Shown piece by piece: positions 36,922-46,278 of a DNA stretch of 64,000 nt. A model generated the notes under the pieces. That model saw only the letters and a program-made list of their open reading frames with translations, did not search any database and was not told where the DNA came from. Numbering within the stretch: the stretch's first letter is position 1; every line of letters begins with the position of its first letter. The position numbers and the translations under genes were made by a program. Source of the stretch: JAEUMW01 sp963734295 (lineage in GTDB: Bacteria; Pseudomonadota; Gammaproteobacteria; Burkholderiales; JAEUMW01); assembly GCA_963734295.1 (NCBI GenBank), contig CAVTGS010000035.1:62001-126000 (forward strand). Reading direction: 5' to 3'.

Positions 36922-36950
36922 AGTCTAAGAGGTGGAATCGCAGGGGTCAA
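36922..36950 (-). promoter_or_regulatory. sigma-70 promoter of the PhoD-DUF6603 operon
   Basis: On the minus strand, TTGACC (36945-36950) and TAGACT (36922-36927) are separated by exactly 17 bases, 72 bases before the GTG start. An inverted repeat, CTTAGA/TCTAAG (36908-36913 and 36924-36929), overlaps the -10 and could be an operator. Confidence 0.6.
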
Positions 36951-37263
36951 TTACGAAGATGTGACAGCCGTTACCCGAACCGTGGCGGTGGGACTGAGGT
37001 GCGGTGAGAGGCGCAGCCCGCACGCCGAATGCGCCAGCCCAGTATGGCGGAAAGGCTTGGCGACGAATCGAAGCCATCTGGCGAGCCGAGAAGAGAAATC
37101 TATGAAAATTGCGTTTTAGCAATGCGGTTTGTTGAGTGACTATGGATAATGATTGGTGATGGTGACTGCTGGACAAGAACGAGATGAACGCAGGTCGCTC
37201 AGGGGGGTTCGCTCGCGGGCCGAGCGAGACTGTGCACCATTGATTGCTCCCCAAGGTGGTAGG
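36951..37263. other. intergenic region between divergent genes
   Basis: No frame is convincing. The segment is less GC-rich than its surroundings (37090-37165), consistent with regulatory DNA for the lipoprotein gene, but no well-spaced promoter was found. AAGGTGG (37254-37260) is the ribosome site of the next gene. Confidence 0.4.
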
Positions 37264-38002
37264 TTGGAAACAGGAACACTGCGGCGAGCCTTGTGTCTCG
37301 GCGCTGCGGTCTGCATTTTGACCGCCTTCCTCACGGGCTGCTTCTTCTCCCAGGTCTATCCCCACGACTGGTCGAAACTTAGTAGCGACCAGATCGGGAA
37401 CTGTCCCGCCATCGCTGGCCGATACGTGGACAGGGCCGCCGCATCGACGCCTAGCTTTTGGTATGACCGCCGGCGGGGACCCACGGACCGCACGCCAGCC
37501 GGTTGGAGCGGCAGTCTATCGCTCGCCGAGAACCTGGCGGGTGTGAGCTCGGCAACCTGGGTCGAAATCGAACAGCCGGACCCGGACACTCTTTTTGTGA
37601 TTGCGCATCCGGAGTTGGCCACCAACAGCCAGTTCCAGGACCGCCGAGTCATGAAGGCGAGCAAGAGCGAATTCAGCTGCGACGCCGGCGGGCTTCGGAT
37701 TTCCGGTGGCGTAGCGTCGGTCTTCGGTGGACGCAGCGATCTCCCAACCGCGGGCCGAGCGGCGGTGACGACGATGATGGTCTTTGGAGGAGCGGCGGGC
37801 GCCCACACGCACCAGCGCGTGTTTCGTCGCGCCGAGAACGGTGACCTGATCATGGAAGTGAAGGAAGGCGAGGCGGCCATCTGGCTATTACGTAATCCCC
37901 ACGGTCACCGGGGAGAACCTGTTCGTCCGCTGGACACGTTACGAGGCCGAAGGCGAAGCTTTGCCGCCACCTGCGCCGGAGCCTTCTCTGAAACCCGATT
38001 GA
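37264..38002 (+). CDS. lipoprotein of unknown function (one frame break)
   Basis: A TTG start at 37264 follows AAGGTGG. The signal peptide ends in the lipobox LTGC (LGAAVCILTAFLTGCFF), so it is membrane-anchored. The mature part has WSKLSSDQIGNCPAIAGRYVDR and ends with a domain VFRRAENGDLIMEVKEGEAAIW. One surplus base near 37886 shifts to YYVIPTVTGENLFVRWTRYEAEGEALPPPAPEP, a far better C-terminus than the direct frame, with its stop at 38002. Total about 245 aa. It opens a run of exported proteins extending to 43860. No family recognised. Confidence 0.65.
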
Positions 38003-38479
38003 GACTGAGCGTGTGAAAGCGCAGTACAACGCTCCGAGCCTGTACTACTTCTACCAATACTTGCGAGATGTCGAGTGCACCGTACTGTCTTTCCGTCTCA
38101 CTCCGGCAAGTCGAACCGAGAGCCTATGAAGGTGCTTCTTGATGGATGATTTCCCAAGTGTTCACGGTGTCGATGCTCCAGAAGCCTGCCAACTGGTAAG
38201 ACAGAGTGCCACGAACGTGAGTAAAGGGCTCACCGCACTGCGGCATCCATCGCCGCTGCGACACTCGTGTCGCATGCGTAATGACAAAGGGACCGCCACG
38301 CGCCGGTGGAACTGCTACCCGGACCGTATCGGGGTGGTTGTCGTTGGCCCCGCCGAAGGACCCATCCCCGCCGATGACGGCAGCGGAAGCCGCTGCCGTG
38401 CTGGGGCTACTTAACTGCCGTGACGCCGCCGCTCTTCTATATCGACCGCGCCGCTGTGGGCGTACGGGGCGGGTAAGTG
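38003..38479 (+). other. no confident gene; one 38-codon frame
   Basis: A short frame from GTG 38013 to 38129 (product begins VKAQYNAPSLYYFYQYL) has an amino-acid-like composition but no ribosome site. It may be the torn start or end of a neighbouring gene. The rest (38130-38479) shows no frame with consistent coding character. Confidence 0.3.
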
Positions 38480-39571
38480 CGCAGGGGAAATCTACAAGGC
38501 GCATCCCGACCTAATACGTCGTTTCAAGGAAGCAGTTGCACGGGAGTTTTCGCGGGATTCGCTGAGAACCCGATTCGTGGAGGAAATGAAGGCACGCACC
38601 ACGTCCGAGGTCATTCCCGTCGAAGGGGGAGCCGGGGCTGGGCTATCTCACCCATGCAGATGCCCTCACCGAAGCCGCCAGCCACGGAATGGACGTGCTC
38701 GTCGAACTCGATCGAACCGCAGGTCGGGCTCGGCGCGCGCGGTCCCGACGTGGACAACTGTGATACGCACGGTCCTGTCCATGACGCGTCACGGTCCAGG
38801 CGACCCACCTCAATGAAAAGAAACGCGATCTACAGCGAATCGGTCGGCGCGGTCTGCGCGTCGTCATGCTTCGTTCGATACGGTGGGCCTGTGGCTGAAC
38901 CAGGAAGGTGCCTTACGTGAGGAACTGGAGCCATGTTATGCAAAGCTCGCAAGCCTCGCTTTCGACTACGACTCGAACCCGTACACCCACCGCCCACAAT
39001 TGAAGCTTCCCGAAAGCCCGGCAACAACGGGAGCAGGAACCGTTGGGGACACCTCCCGCCCACCACTCAAGCGTCCCAAGACGGCGGGGGGCTTCATCGC
39101 GTCCGATTCAGGTCCTATCGTCTCTGACACGAGGCCTCGGTATGACGTGCCTGCCACTTCGATGCTTTCGGAATCGGCAGTCCCCGCCTACGCTTCGAAG
39201 ATTGCCGGGAAATGGGTGCTCGTCCACGATGAGAGCATCCAAAAGGCCCCCGCCAACATCGATGCGAATGGCGACTTGAGGACCTATTGGGTTGCGCTGG
39301 AACCTTCACTGACAGGGCACCTTTCACGCACGATCGATCCGCTGTTCCAGGAGATCCAGAGAGAGGCCGAGGTGCCTTCGGCGGATCGAATGGCGCAGAC
39401 GGGCGCCGCTGGCGTCATCGTCGTCCGACTGGACGAATTGTCGATCAGCTGGCAGTGCGGCGAAGGTGCCTATACAGCGTCCAGCACTGTCACCTTGGGT
39501 CTGGATGCCCGCTTTGCCGACGGCAGACCGCTCGCGGCGGCCACGGGTCAATCCGTGGCGCAAAGTCATGG

Positions 39572-41497
39572 AGGGTGAATTCGTCCTCCCGCGAATCATT
39601 CTCGAAACCAACGGCTTGACCGACGAAGCTGAGCATCCTCGAGCATTCCCGGTATAGATGGCGGAATGGAATCGGCGGAAGTGAAGAACGGAACGCTATC
39701 AGAGATTCAAGTGCGTCCTGTGGAAAGGGGCGAGGAGGCACGTTATCAAGAGCAGATGGCGCGTCACCATTACCTTGGTGAGCTACCAAAGATTGGTGAG
39801 ACGGTGTGGTACGTCGCGACCTGGCACGAGCAGTGGGTCGCGCAACTGAGCATTTCGGCGGCGGCGCTGAAATGCGGCGTTCGTGATCGCTGGATCGGAT
39901 GGGACTTTCGCTCGCAGTATGGACGGCTGAAGCTAATCGCCAACAACAGCCGTTTCTTGATTCTGCCCGACTGGCACCGGCCGAACGTCGGTTCACGCGT
40001 CCTGTCACTGACCGAACGCCGAGTCGTCGGTGATTGGCGGGCACGCTTTGGTCATCCGTTGCTGCTGCTGGAGACCTTTGTCGATCCGCGCCGCTTCCAC
40101 GGTGGCGTCTATCGTGCCGCCAACTGGATCGAACTGGGACTGACCCAAGGCTATCGACGCACCCGAGACGGCTACAGCGCGGCCGCACACGCCCCCAAGC
40201 GGGTCTTTGTGCGTTCGCTGTGCCGCCATCCTCAGGCGCAGTTGACCCAGCCTGATCGAGCGGGCCTTCAACTCACAGGAGCCTCCAACATCATGCTCAC
40301 CGCGAAACAGATGCACAGCCTGCCGGATTTCTTTAACGGCATTCCCGACCCTCGTCGCGCCCAAGGCCGGCGTCATCGACTCCCCGTGGTGCTCGGTATC
40401 GCCGCCGGGGCCGTCCTGTGCGGTATGCGCGGCTACAAGGCCATCGCCGGATGGGCTGATGATTTGGGCGTCAAGGCCCGCGAACGCTTTGGTTGTCGTC
40501 GCGAAAAGGGACGTTACCTCGTCCCCAGCGAGTCCATCATCCGCGATGTACTGGTCCGGGTCGATCCGACCTTGCTCGACCGTGCGCTGCAACAGTGGAA
40601 TGCGGCTTTCGGACAGGAAGACCAAAGCCTCGCTATCGACGGCAAGACCATGTGCAATGCCATCAATGAAGAAGGGCAACAAACGCACATCATGAGCGCC
40701 GTCGGGCATGAAACCGCCTTGTGCTACACCCAAAAAAAGTCGGTACTTGGCCTGTAGCGGGTGGCGAAGAAACCAAGCAAACCAACGAAATCGGAATGTT
40801 CATTCCGCTGCTGGATGGACTCGACATTCAGGGCAAGGACATTACCGCCGATGCCCTGCTGACGCAACGCAAGCTGGCGACCTATCTGGTGCAGCGCCAG
40901 GCGCACTACCACTTCACGGTCAAAGGCAATCAGGCCACACTCCGAACGGACATCGCGCTACTGTTCCAGCAGCGCCAGGCTCCGGATTTCGTCGATGTCT
41001 CGCCACCCGACCACGGCCGAATTGAAACCCGGCGCATCTGGTGCAGTCCGGCGCTCAACGCCCATCTCGACTTTCCTCATGTCGGCCAAGTCTTCCTGAT
41101 CGAGCGCGAGGTTGTTCACAAAAAAGAGCGGCAAGCTGACCATCGAATCCGCTTTGGGAATCACCAGCCGCCCCCCAGAACAAGCCAATCCACAGCGCGT
41201 CCTCGCTACCAATCGCGGCCATTGGGCCATCGAAAACCGCTGCCACTATGTCATCGATTGGAACTTCGATGAGGATCGCTGCCGTATCCGCACAGGCTAC
41301 GGCCCCGAAAACGTCTCCCGCCTACGTCGCTTCGCCGTCGGCGCTATTCAGTTCATCTCCGACGGGAAATCCAGCATCGCAGAAAAAATGCGCCAGTTGC
41401 ATCGCAACACTCGACTGGTCTTCGACTATCTCCGCATGACCAAAAACTCGACTCGCCCACAGTCGCTATGATCACCCGGGGAGAACAAATTTACCGT
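39572..41497 (+). mobile_element. ISAs1-type insertion sequence with DruA-like domain
   Basis: The ends form imperfect inverted repeats: AGGGTGAATTCGTCCTCCC at the left against ACGGTAAATTTGTTCTCCC read from the right, 16 of 22 positions matching. The 12-base word GCAAAGTCATGG occurs immediately outside both ends (39560-39571 and 41498-41509), a target-site duplication. Removing the element and one copy restores the reading frame of the host gene. Length 1926 bp. Confidence 0.85.
39666..41471 (+). CDS. DruA(DUF4338)-ISAs1 transposase fusion, broken in two A-runs
   Basis: Residues 1-205 form the DUF4338/DruA-like domain (ARYQEQMARHHYLGELPKIGE, DRWIGWDFRSQYGRLKLIANNSRFLIL, LLLETFVDPRRFHG). From about residue 210 follows an ISAs1/H-repeat transposase (FFNGIPDPRRAQGRRHRLP, LAIDGKTM). 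At the A7 run 40732-40738 (heptamer A-AAA-AAG in frame) the reading must slip -1 to continue as VGTWPVAGGEE and DALLTQRKLATYLVQRQAHY. A second slip at the A6 run near 41120 leads to NRGHWAIENRCHYVIDW to the end. Either programmed frameshifting, homopolymer errors, or decay. Confidence 0.75.
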
Positions 41498-41716
41498 GCA
41501 AAGTCATGGCGTCGGCCGGAGCGACAAGCGATGCAGTGCCGAACAGGTCAAGCCTTTCATCGCCGACGCAGTGAACAGGTCCCTGGATGAGGGGCTAAGA
41601 GAGATCGCGCAGCGCGTTGCGAGCGAAGCGGGGCTACACGAGAAATAGCCGGGCACACTTTCTGTCGACTTGGTGAGGACCGATGTGAAGAGCTTCAAGC
41701 CCAAATGGAGGCGTAA

Positions 41717-43120
41717 ATGAAGGCATGCAATCGTATTCTCCTGGCCTGCGTTGCACTCAACGTCACGCTCGCCGCGTTGTCTGGATGTGCGTTGTCCGTC
41801 CCCCTCAAGGTCGCCGAAGCGCCGCTCGCCCGGGGCGATGATTTCATCTTCGTCAATAGTCTGCACTGCAATCGCGACCAGACGGTCGCGGCCATGGGAT
41901 TTCTCGGCGATCCCACTTGGGAAAAGGGCAAAGGCGTCGCCTTGCACTCCGACGACCAGGGATTGACCTGGCGAATAGTCGATCTCGGTGCAGGCGCGGA
42001 CGGCGTATCGGTCAGCCTCGTGGCGCTGCCCGTCGAGGATCAACAGTCCGAGCAACCGCTTTACGCCTCTGGTTACGGCCCGTTGATAGGTGGACTCTCG
42101 CTGTCCTTGGATCGTCGACCGGGCCCCTGGTGGGTGTCTCAGGACGGCGGTCGATCCTGGGTGCAAGCGCCCGCCCTTTATCCGTTGCCGGTGAGCAACG
42201 TTACCAGTCTGTTGATCGACCCGGGTGGGCTACCCGCTCCCCTGCGCCCGATCGTCGTCGCGGACGAACAGGGCACCTTGCTGACCATCCGCGGGGGCAC
42301 CGATAGCATGGGTAGCAATAGTGCTGGCAAGCCCTCCGCCGACGCCCTCCTGCGGTCCACCGATGGCGGCAAGACCTGGGAATTGTCACCGTCCCACAAT
42401 ATTTTGACTTTGACGTCCCTGGTGACGAACACACGTGGCCATGCAGTCGTGGCCGGTTTGCCTGGGTTTGAAGTCGGCAAACCAGTCATGGTCTTCTGGT
42501 CGGACGACTCCGGCGCAAACTGGACGCGGGCAGTGTTCGCAAACGCGCCAGAGGTGTCGGCTGTCAGAGGTACGATTACGATGCCGTCGATCTGGCTTTA
42601 CGGCAATGCCGACCAGACGCTGATCGCTTACACCGGCTCGATCGATCTATCGATCGGAGGACGGTGGCCGCGCTGGCAAGGTCCGCTGCAACTGAAGGGG
42701 GAGAGCCACATCACCGCGATGACTGGTGACGGTAAGGGCCGCTTCGTCGCCCTCATGGCTTCCGGTGCGGCAATGGTCTCCGACGACTCAGGCAAGAGCT
42801 GGGGACGACGCGAGACCGGGGTCCAGATGCCACCGCGCGCCAGGGGGCAGTTTTAGGCCGATTCCCACGGCAAGGCTCGTCTGGGCAGGCAACGGCATTC
42901 TTTGGCGTATTTTGGCGGTGGACGCTTTGCCCGCTCCACCGACTGGGGCGAGACCTGGCACACAGTGAATTCGCAATTGCCCGACCGGAATTACAGCCTG
43001 AGAGTCAGTTGCACCAACGGACGCGGGCTCATCGTCGTGGGGGGCGACTGGGGCATGCTTACGCGCTCCACCGATTGGGGGGCGACCTGGCAGCGCGCGC
43101 GCATGGCCGGCACGCGTTGA
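41717..43120 (+). CDS. BNR-repeat (sialidase-like propeller) lipoprotein with internal stop
   Basis: The signal peptide ends in LSGC (MKACNRILLACVALNVTLAALSGC). Repeated Asp-box motifs indicate a beta-propeller as in YCF48/sialidase-like proteins: SDDQGLTW, SQDGGRSW, STDGGKTW, SDDSGANW, SDDSGKSW, STDWGETW and STDWGATW. The frame meets TAG at 42854-42856 and then continues in the same frame through the last two Asp boxes to 43120, for 467 codons in all. The stop may be a mutation or a pair of compensating indels around 42830-42870. It is the next gene after the decayed gene and is followed 14 bases later by another lipoprotein gene. Confidence 0.72.
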
Positions 43121-43134
43121 GCGGAAGGCACAAC

Positions 43135-43860
43135 ATGGTGTCCAAGAAGAGCTGGATCACGGCCACGGCTCTTTCTGCCGTGCTCACGAGTTGCGCTGTG
43201 GTCCCGTACCCTTACTGGAAGAGCGAGAGCCTCGAGCACGAGTTCGTCGACGATTTTCCGCCGGACCTGCGTACCAGCGATGTGAAGATTCTCGCTTTGG
43301 AACAACGCGCGCGGCTTATCGATCGCGAAGGATGCAAAACGGGTTGGCAATTAGGCTGCGGACACGAATCCACCGAGCAGATGATCGAGGCGCCCATCTT
43401 CGCTCGCGGCAAGGACATCGAGCGAATAGTCAGCGACACCCGCGTCGACCGGATCCAGGGTGTCGGTCTTGTTGTCGGGATGCTCGGCCTAGGCAGCACC
43501 GGAGTCGAGGCGAGCCGCTCGGGTAGCAGGCTGAAGGCCCTTGCCATCATCATCCGGGACGGATCGGTGTTCTGCACCAAGGCGCCGATCGAGCGGCATT
43601 CGCTGGGACGGATGTTTCGCAGCTACAAGTTGAGCGCAGCATCCAAGGAGGCGGCGTTGGCAACGCTCGAAACCGCAGAGGGAAGCGTCACCTTGCCGCT
43701 GGTGCAGGGCAGTTGCCAACTCTCGGGGGCTTTCTCGTGGTCGGACTCGGAACGGAAACAGGTGATCGAGTTTCTGCAGGCAATCCCTGTAGAACCGGCA
43801 CCGGCCGCAGCGCAGCCCACACTACCGCCCTCGGAACCTTTGGAGACGGGTTCGAAGTAA
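43135..43860 (+). CDS. lipoprotein of unknown function (241 aa)
   Basis: ATG 43135 follows GGAAGG. The signal peptide ends in LTSC (Cys about residue 20). The mature part contains two Cys close together (REGCKTGWQLGCGHE), a Gly-rich hydrophobic stretch, VGLVVGMLGLGSTGVEAS, that could insert in a membrane, and a Pro-rich C-terminal tail (VEPAPAAAQPTLPPSEP). I recognise no family. It directly follows the propeller lipoprotein and probably shares its transcript. Downstream (43861-44099) no gene is seen. Confidence 0.75.
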   Translation: MVSKKSWITATALSAVLTSCAVVPYPYWKSESLEHEFVDDFPPDLRTSDVKILALEQRARLIDREGCKTGWQLGCGHESTEQMIEAPIFARGKDIERIVSDTRVDRIQGVGLVVGMLGLGSTGVEASRSGSRLKALAIIIRDGSVFCTKAPIERHSLGRMFRSYKLSAASKEAALATLETAEGSVTLPLVQGSCQLSGAFSWSDSERKQVIEFLQAIPVEPAPAAAQPTLPPSEPLETGSK

Positions 43861-44099
43861 GGCGTGTCGCTTGAAGAAGTCTGGCGCCAGCGCGCAGCAA
43901 GCGGTTGTAGAAATGCCACCAATCCACGGGCCGATTGCTTCGATTTCGCGATGCGGTCGTGCGCCGCGACGGACATTGCGTGCTGCTTGCCCTCAGAAAG
44001 TGTCGGCTTCGAGAGTCGTCGGCGCCCACTACTCCCGCGGCGCGTCGCGGTTCATACTCGACACGAAGACACCGGCTAGGGCGCAGGAGCGGCGCAAGA

Positions 44100-44630
44100 T
44101 CACAGCCTCGTCTCGCAGGCACGCCGCAGCGCCTGGCTTTCGTCGTCACTCAACGCCGAACTGAAGCGCAGCACTTGGTCCAAGACGTCGTCGGTTTCGA
44201 AGTAAGCCTTGCGGCAGTCGAGGTGCACGAACCCTGCGGGAGAGAAACGGCCTTCTTCGTAGAACACCAGCCGAATGCGCCAGCTTCCGCGCGGTATCGG
44301 CTGCCGGCAGCTGCGGCACGTGGCCTGTCCGCTGGGCGCCCGCTCGGCGCCATCGATCCGCGGCAGCCGCCGGTGCGCCAGGCTCGCGCGCGCAGTGCGC
44401 TCCAATCTTTCTCGATCGGGGACGTTCGCGAGCGTTTCCCCGAGGGCCTCGAGAAGCGGCTCGGGCCGTTTGTAGGCCGCGCAGACGGGATGGAACCACA
44501 GTGTCATTTCCCCCTCCGCGAAGGGGTTGGGCAGGCGCTCGCCGAAACGCAGCTCCCCGCGTTCAATGGGCCGGCCGCAGCCGCGACACTTGGAGCGGCC
44601 GCTCAAGGCGGATTCGAAGACGTGGGACAC
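44100..44630 (-). CDS. protein with two PARP-type zinc-finger-like domains
   Basis: A 176-aa product from GTG 44630. The first finger (residues 3-52) reads FESALSGRSKCRGCGRPIERGELRFGERL and then WFHPVCAA, matching the C-x2-C...H-x2-C PARP zinc-finger layout that recognises DNA breaks. A second, shorter version, CRSCRQPIPRGSWRIRL then GFVHLDCRKAY, sits at about residues 105-150. There is no catalytic PARP domain. Such fingers are common in eukaryotic PARP1 and ligase III but unusual in bacteria. It lies downstream of a DUF454 gene in the block behind the sigma-54 promoter. Inference: a DNA-nick binding protein. Confidence 0.72.
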   Translation of the reverse strand: MSHVFESALSGRSKCRGCGRPIERGELRFGERLPNPFAEGEMTLWFHPVCAAYKRPEPLLEALGETLANVPDRERLERTARASLAHRRLPRIDGAERAPSGQATCRSCRQPIPRGSWRIRLVFYEEGRFSPAGFVHLDCRKAYFETDDVLDQVLRFSSALSDDESQALRRACETRL

Positions 44631-44750
44631 GCTGACAGATTCGTGGGAGGCGGCTCGAACGGCGATTTCTTCGCTGGCAATGCGAGCTGCAGTCTATCTC
44701 GCCGCCAGCGCTCGACCACACGTCGGTTCATGGACCGACCTCGTCGTGAG

Positions 44751-45167
44751 CTACCTGCTGCCCTCTCGCCGCGTCGCCATGTACGCGCCGATCGCGAGAA
44801 GAACGGCACCCCATGCAGTCAGCGCTCCGCCGGACAGACCCGCAATCCATGCGCCGGTGGCGAAGTTCGTCGACAACCCTCCGATAGCGAACAGCTTGAC
44901 CTTGCGACTCACGACGCCGTGTTCGACCCAGTCCCGCAGTGCTGTTCCGAATCTGGGGTGTGCGAACAGGCGTTCGGCAAGCTCGGGCGCACTCTTCGCG
45001 TAGCAGTACGCGGCCACCATCCACAGTTCCGTCGTCGGCACCAGCGGCAAGACGAGGCCGACCGTGCCGAGCGCGAAGAACGTCGTGCCGAGGGCCTTCA
45101 GCGCGGGGATCTGCAGATCGATCCGCACCGGCCCGGCATGCCGCAACGCCCTTGCAACGCTGTTCAT
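44751..45167 (-). CDS. DUF454 (YbaN-like) inner-membrane protein
   Basis: A 138-aa product with hydrophobic segments at about residues 27-47, 53-60 and 95-130. The DUF454 signature LPLVPTTELWMVAAYCYAKSAPEL, then HPRFGTALRDWVEHGVVSRKVK, is clear. The family's role is unknown; in other bacteria it often sits near heme or redox genes. The position 38 bases after a globin gene fits that context. Confidence 0.85.
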   Translation of the reverse strand: MNSVARALRHAGPVRIDLQIPALKALGTTFFALGTVGLVLPLVPTTELWMVAAYCYAKSAPELAERLFAHPRFGTALRDWVEHGVVSRKVKLFAIGGLSTNFATGAWIAGLSGGALTAWGAVLLAIGAYMATRREGSR

Positions 45168-45205
45168 CGCCCGTTCCCATTCCTTCGATGACGTGGCCCC
45201 GACAC

Positions 45206-45643
45206 TCAGTCGAGGTTCAGCGGGTGCCGTCTGCCGCCGATCGCCCGTGCTGCGCGGTCGAGCACCCGCACCAGTTGCTGCTGGTATGCGATCCAGGCTT
45301 CGCGGTCGGCGAGAGTGAAGCCCGCGCCGAGCACGTGCTGCAGCGTCCAGAGCGCAGCGGACATGATTACGGCCTGGTCCCGGTAGCCGATCGTCCGCTG
45401 ATCGCAGCGCTCCGCAAGATCGCGCAACGCTGCCCGCGTCCCACCTTTGTGGAATCCTGCCGACGCAAGCCGGTGCACGCGGGCAAGCGCTCGGCGATCG
45501 TGCGTGCCGATCTTCCCGAACAGGGGCAGCAGCGTCGGATCGAGGTCGGACAGCCGCGACAGGAAGAGCTTCGCCGGCGCGACCGCCAGGGCCTTGCTGC
45601 GGGCGAGCGACCAGGCGACGAGATCGAGGTGCTGCAGGTTCAT
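45206..45643 (-). CDS. single-domain globin lacking the usual proximal His
   Basis: A 145-aa product from ATG 45643. The globin fold is seen in LFLSRLSDLDPTLLPLFG (CD1 Phe42) and ALWTLQHVLGAGFTLADREAWIAYQQQL (G and H helices). At the position of the conserved proximal histidine (L-x-x-L-A-x-R-H in flavohaemoglobin-type globins) this protein has LRDLAERC, i.e. Cys80. If it binds heme it would be through a thiolate or another ligand; otherwise it is a non-heme globin. It sits in an operon with membrane proteins behind a sigma-54 promoter. Confidence 0.7.
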   Translation of the reverse strand: MNLQHLDLVAWSLARSKALAVAPAKLFLSRLSDLDPTLLPLFGKIGTHDRRALARVHRLASAGFHKGGTRAALRDLAERCDQRTIGYRDQAVIMSAALWTLQHVLGAGFTLADREAWIAYQQQLVRVLDRAARAIGGRRHPLNLD

Positions 45644-45668
45644 GAGGTGGAAATCCTCGTGCTTCGGG

Positions 45669-46028
45669 TCAGAAGGTGTCGACCGCTTCCGCGACGGCCG
45701 CCTTGTCGTTGAAGAGAACGTCGGGCAGATACCATTCCCGCACCGTTCCTGCGGATGGTGCTGGTTCGACGATCGCCGGCATCTCGTGCGTGGGATGGGG
45801 TGCCGCCGCGTTGAGCTCCGGCACCGCGGCACCTACGAACAACACCGCGATCGCGGCGCCGAACACGATGGCCAGCCACAGCGCGACGTCCCGCGTCGCT
45901 GCCAAGATGCGCGCAACGGGGCGCTCCTCCTCGAAGTCGAGTGCAACCGGAATTTGCAGCGGATCCCGGGCGCGGCGCGCAGGACGGCTCAGAAACGCCT
46001 CTCCATGTAAAGCGTGGTACGAGTTCAT
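45669..46028 (-). CDS. small single-pass membrane protein (119 aa)
   Basis: A strong ribosome site (AAAGGAGGAGACATC) precedes ATG 46028. Residues 1-45 are hydrophilic, a single membrane helix follows at about 48-68 (VALWLAIVFGAAIAVLFVGAAV), and a Pro-rich periplasmic tail ends in YLPDVLFNDKAAVAEAVDTF. No family known. It is the first gene downstream of the sigma-54 promoter at 46103-46117 and ends 25 bases before the globin ORF. Confidence 0.75.
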   Translation of the reverse strand: MNSYHALHGEAFLSRPARRARDPLQIPVALDFEEERPVARILAATRDVALWLAIVFGAAIAVLFVGAAVPELNAAAPHPTHEMPAIVEPAPSAGTVREWYLPDVLFNDKAAVAEAVDTF

Positions 46029-46102
46029 GATGTCTCCTCCTTTCGAGCCAGGAACGCGAGCCGTGCACCGTGCGCTCGGTCTCGCGTTCGGCCACGTCTT
46101 TC

Positions 46103-46117
46103 GCAGTCCCCGTGCCA
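46103..46117 (-). promoter_or_regulatory. sigma-54 promoter
   Basis: The minus strand reads TGGCACGGGGACTGC, with GG and GC exactly 10 bases apart as required for RpoN (-24/-12). It lies 75 bases before the ATG of the small membrane protein. The next gene upstream encodes a sigma-54 activator, which makes the site functionally plausible. Confidence 0.68.
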
Positions 46118-46278
46118 GAGGAGAGTTTCTGTCTCAATTCAATCTGTTAGGTCAGAATTCGCGAGCCGCGAGCGGTACGCGACCGTTGGCCTGGACCAAC
46201 AGTCCGGCGTGTGCGCTGACGTAACTGCTTGTTTGATTGGAACTACGAGGGTGTTGGCGCAAGCCGACAGCGATCGGG

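Larger units (their letters stand above)
38480..41648 (+). pseudogene. decayed hypothetical exported-protein gene interrupted by an insertion element
   Basis: Coding blocks appear in shifting frames: IYKAHPDLIRRFKEAVAREF (38490-38560), YLTHADALTEAASHGMDVLV (38643-38710), then an open frame from 38883 (TVGLWLNQEGALREELEP) to 39567 (SVAQSHG). The mobile element 39572-41497 follows. The gene resumes at 41498 as QSHGVGRSDKRCSAEQVKPF and ends at EAGLHEK (41646-41648). At least two indels plus the insertion make it non-functional. The family is unknown; its neighbours are lipoproteins. Confidence 0.65.
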
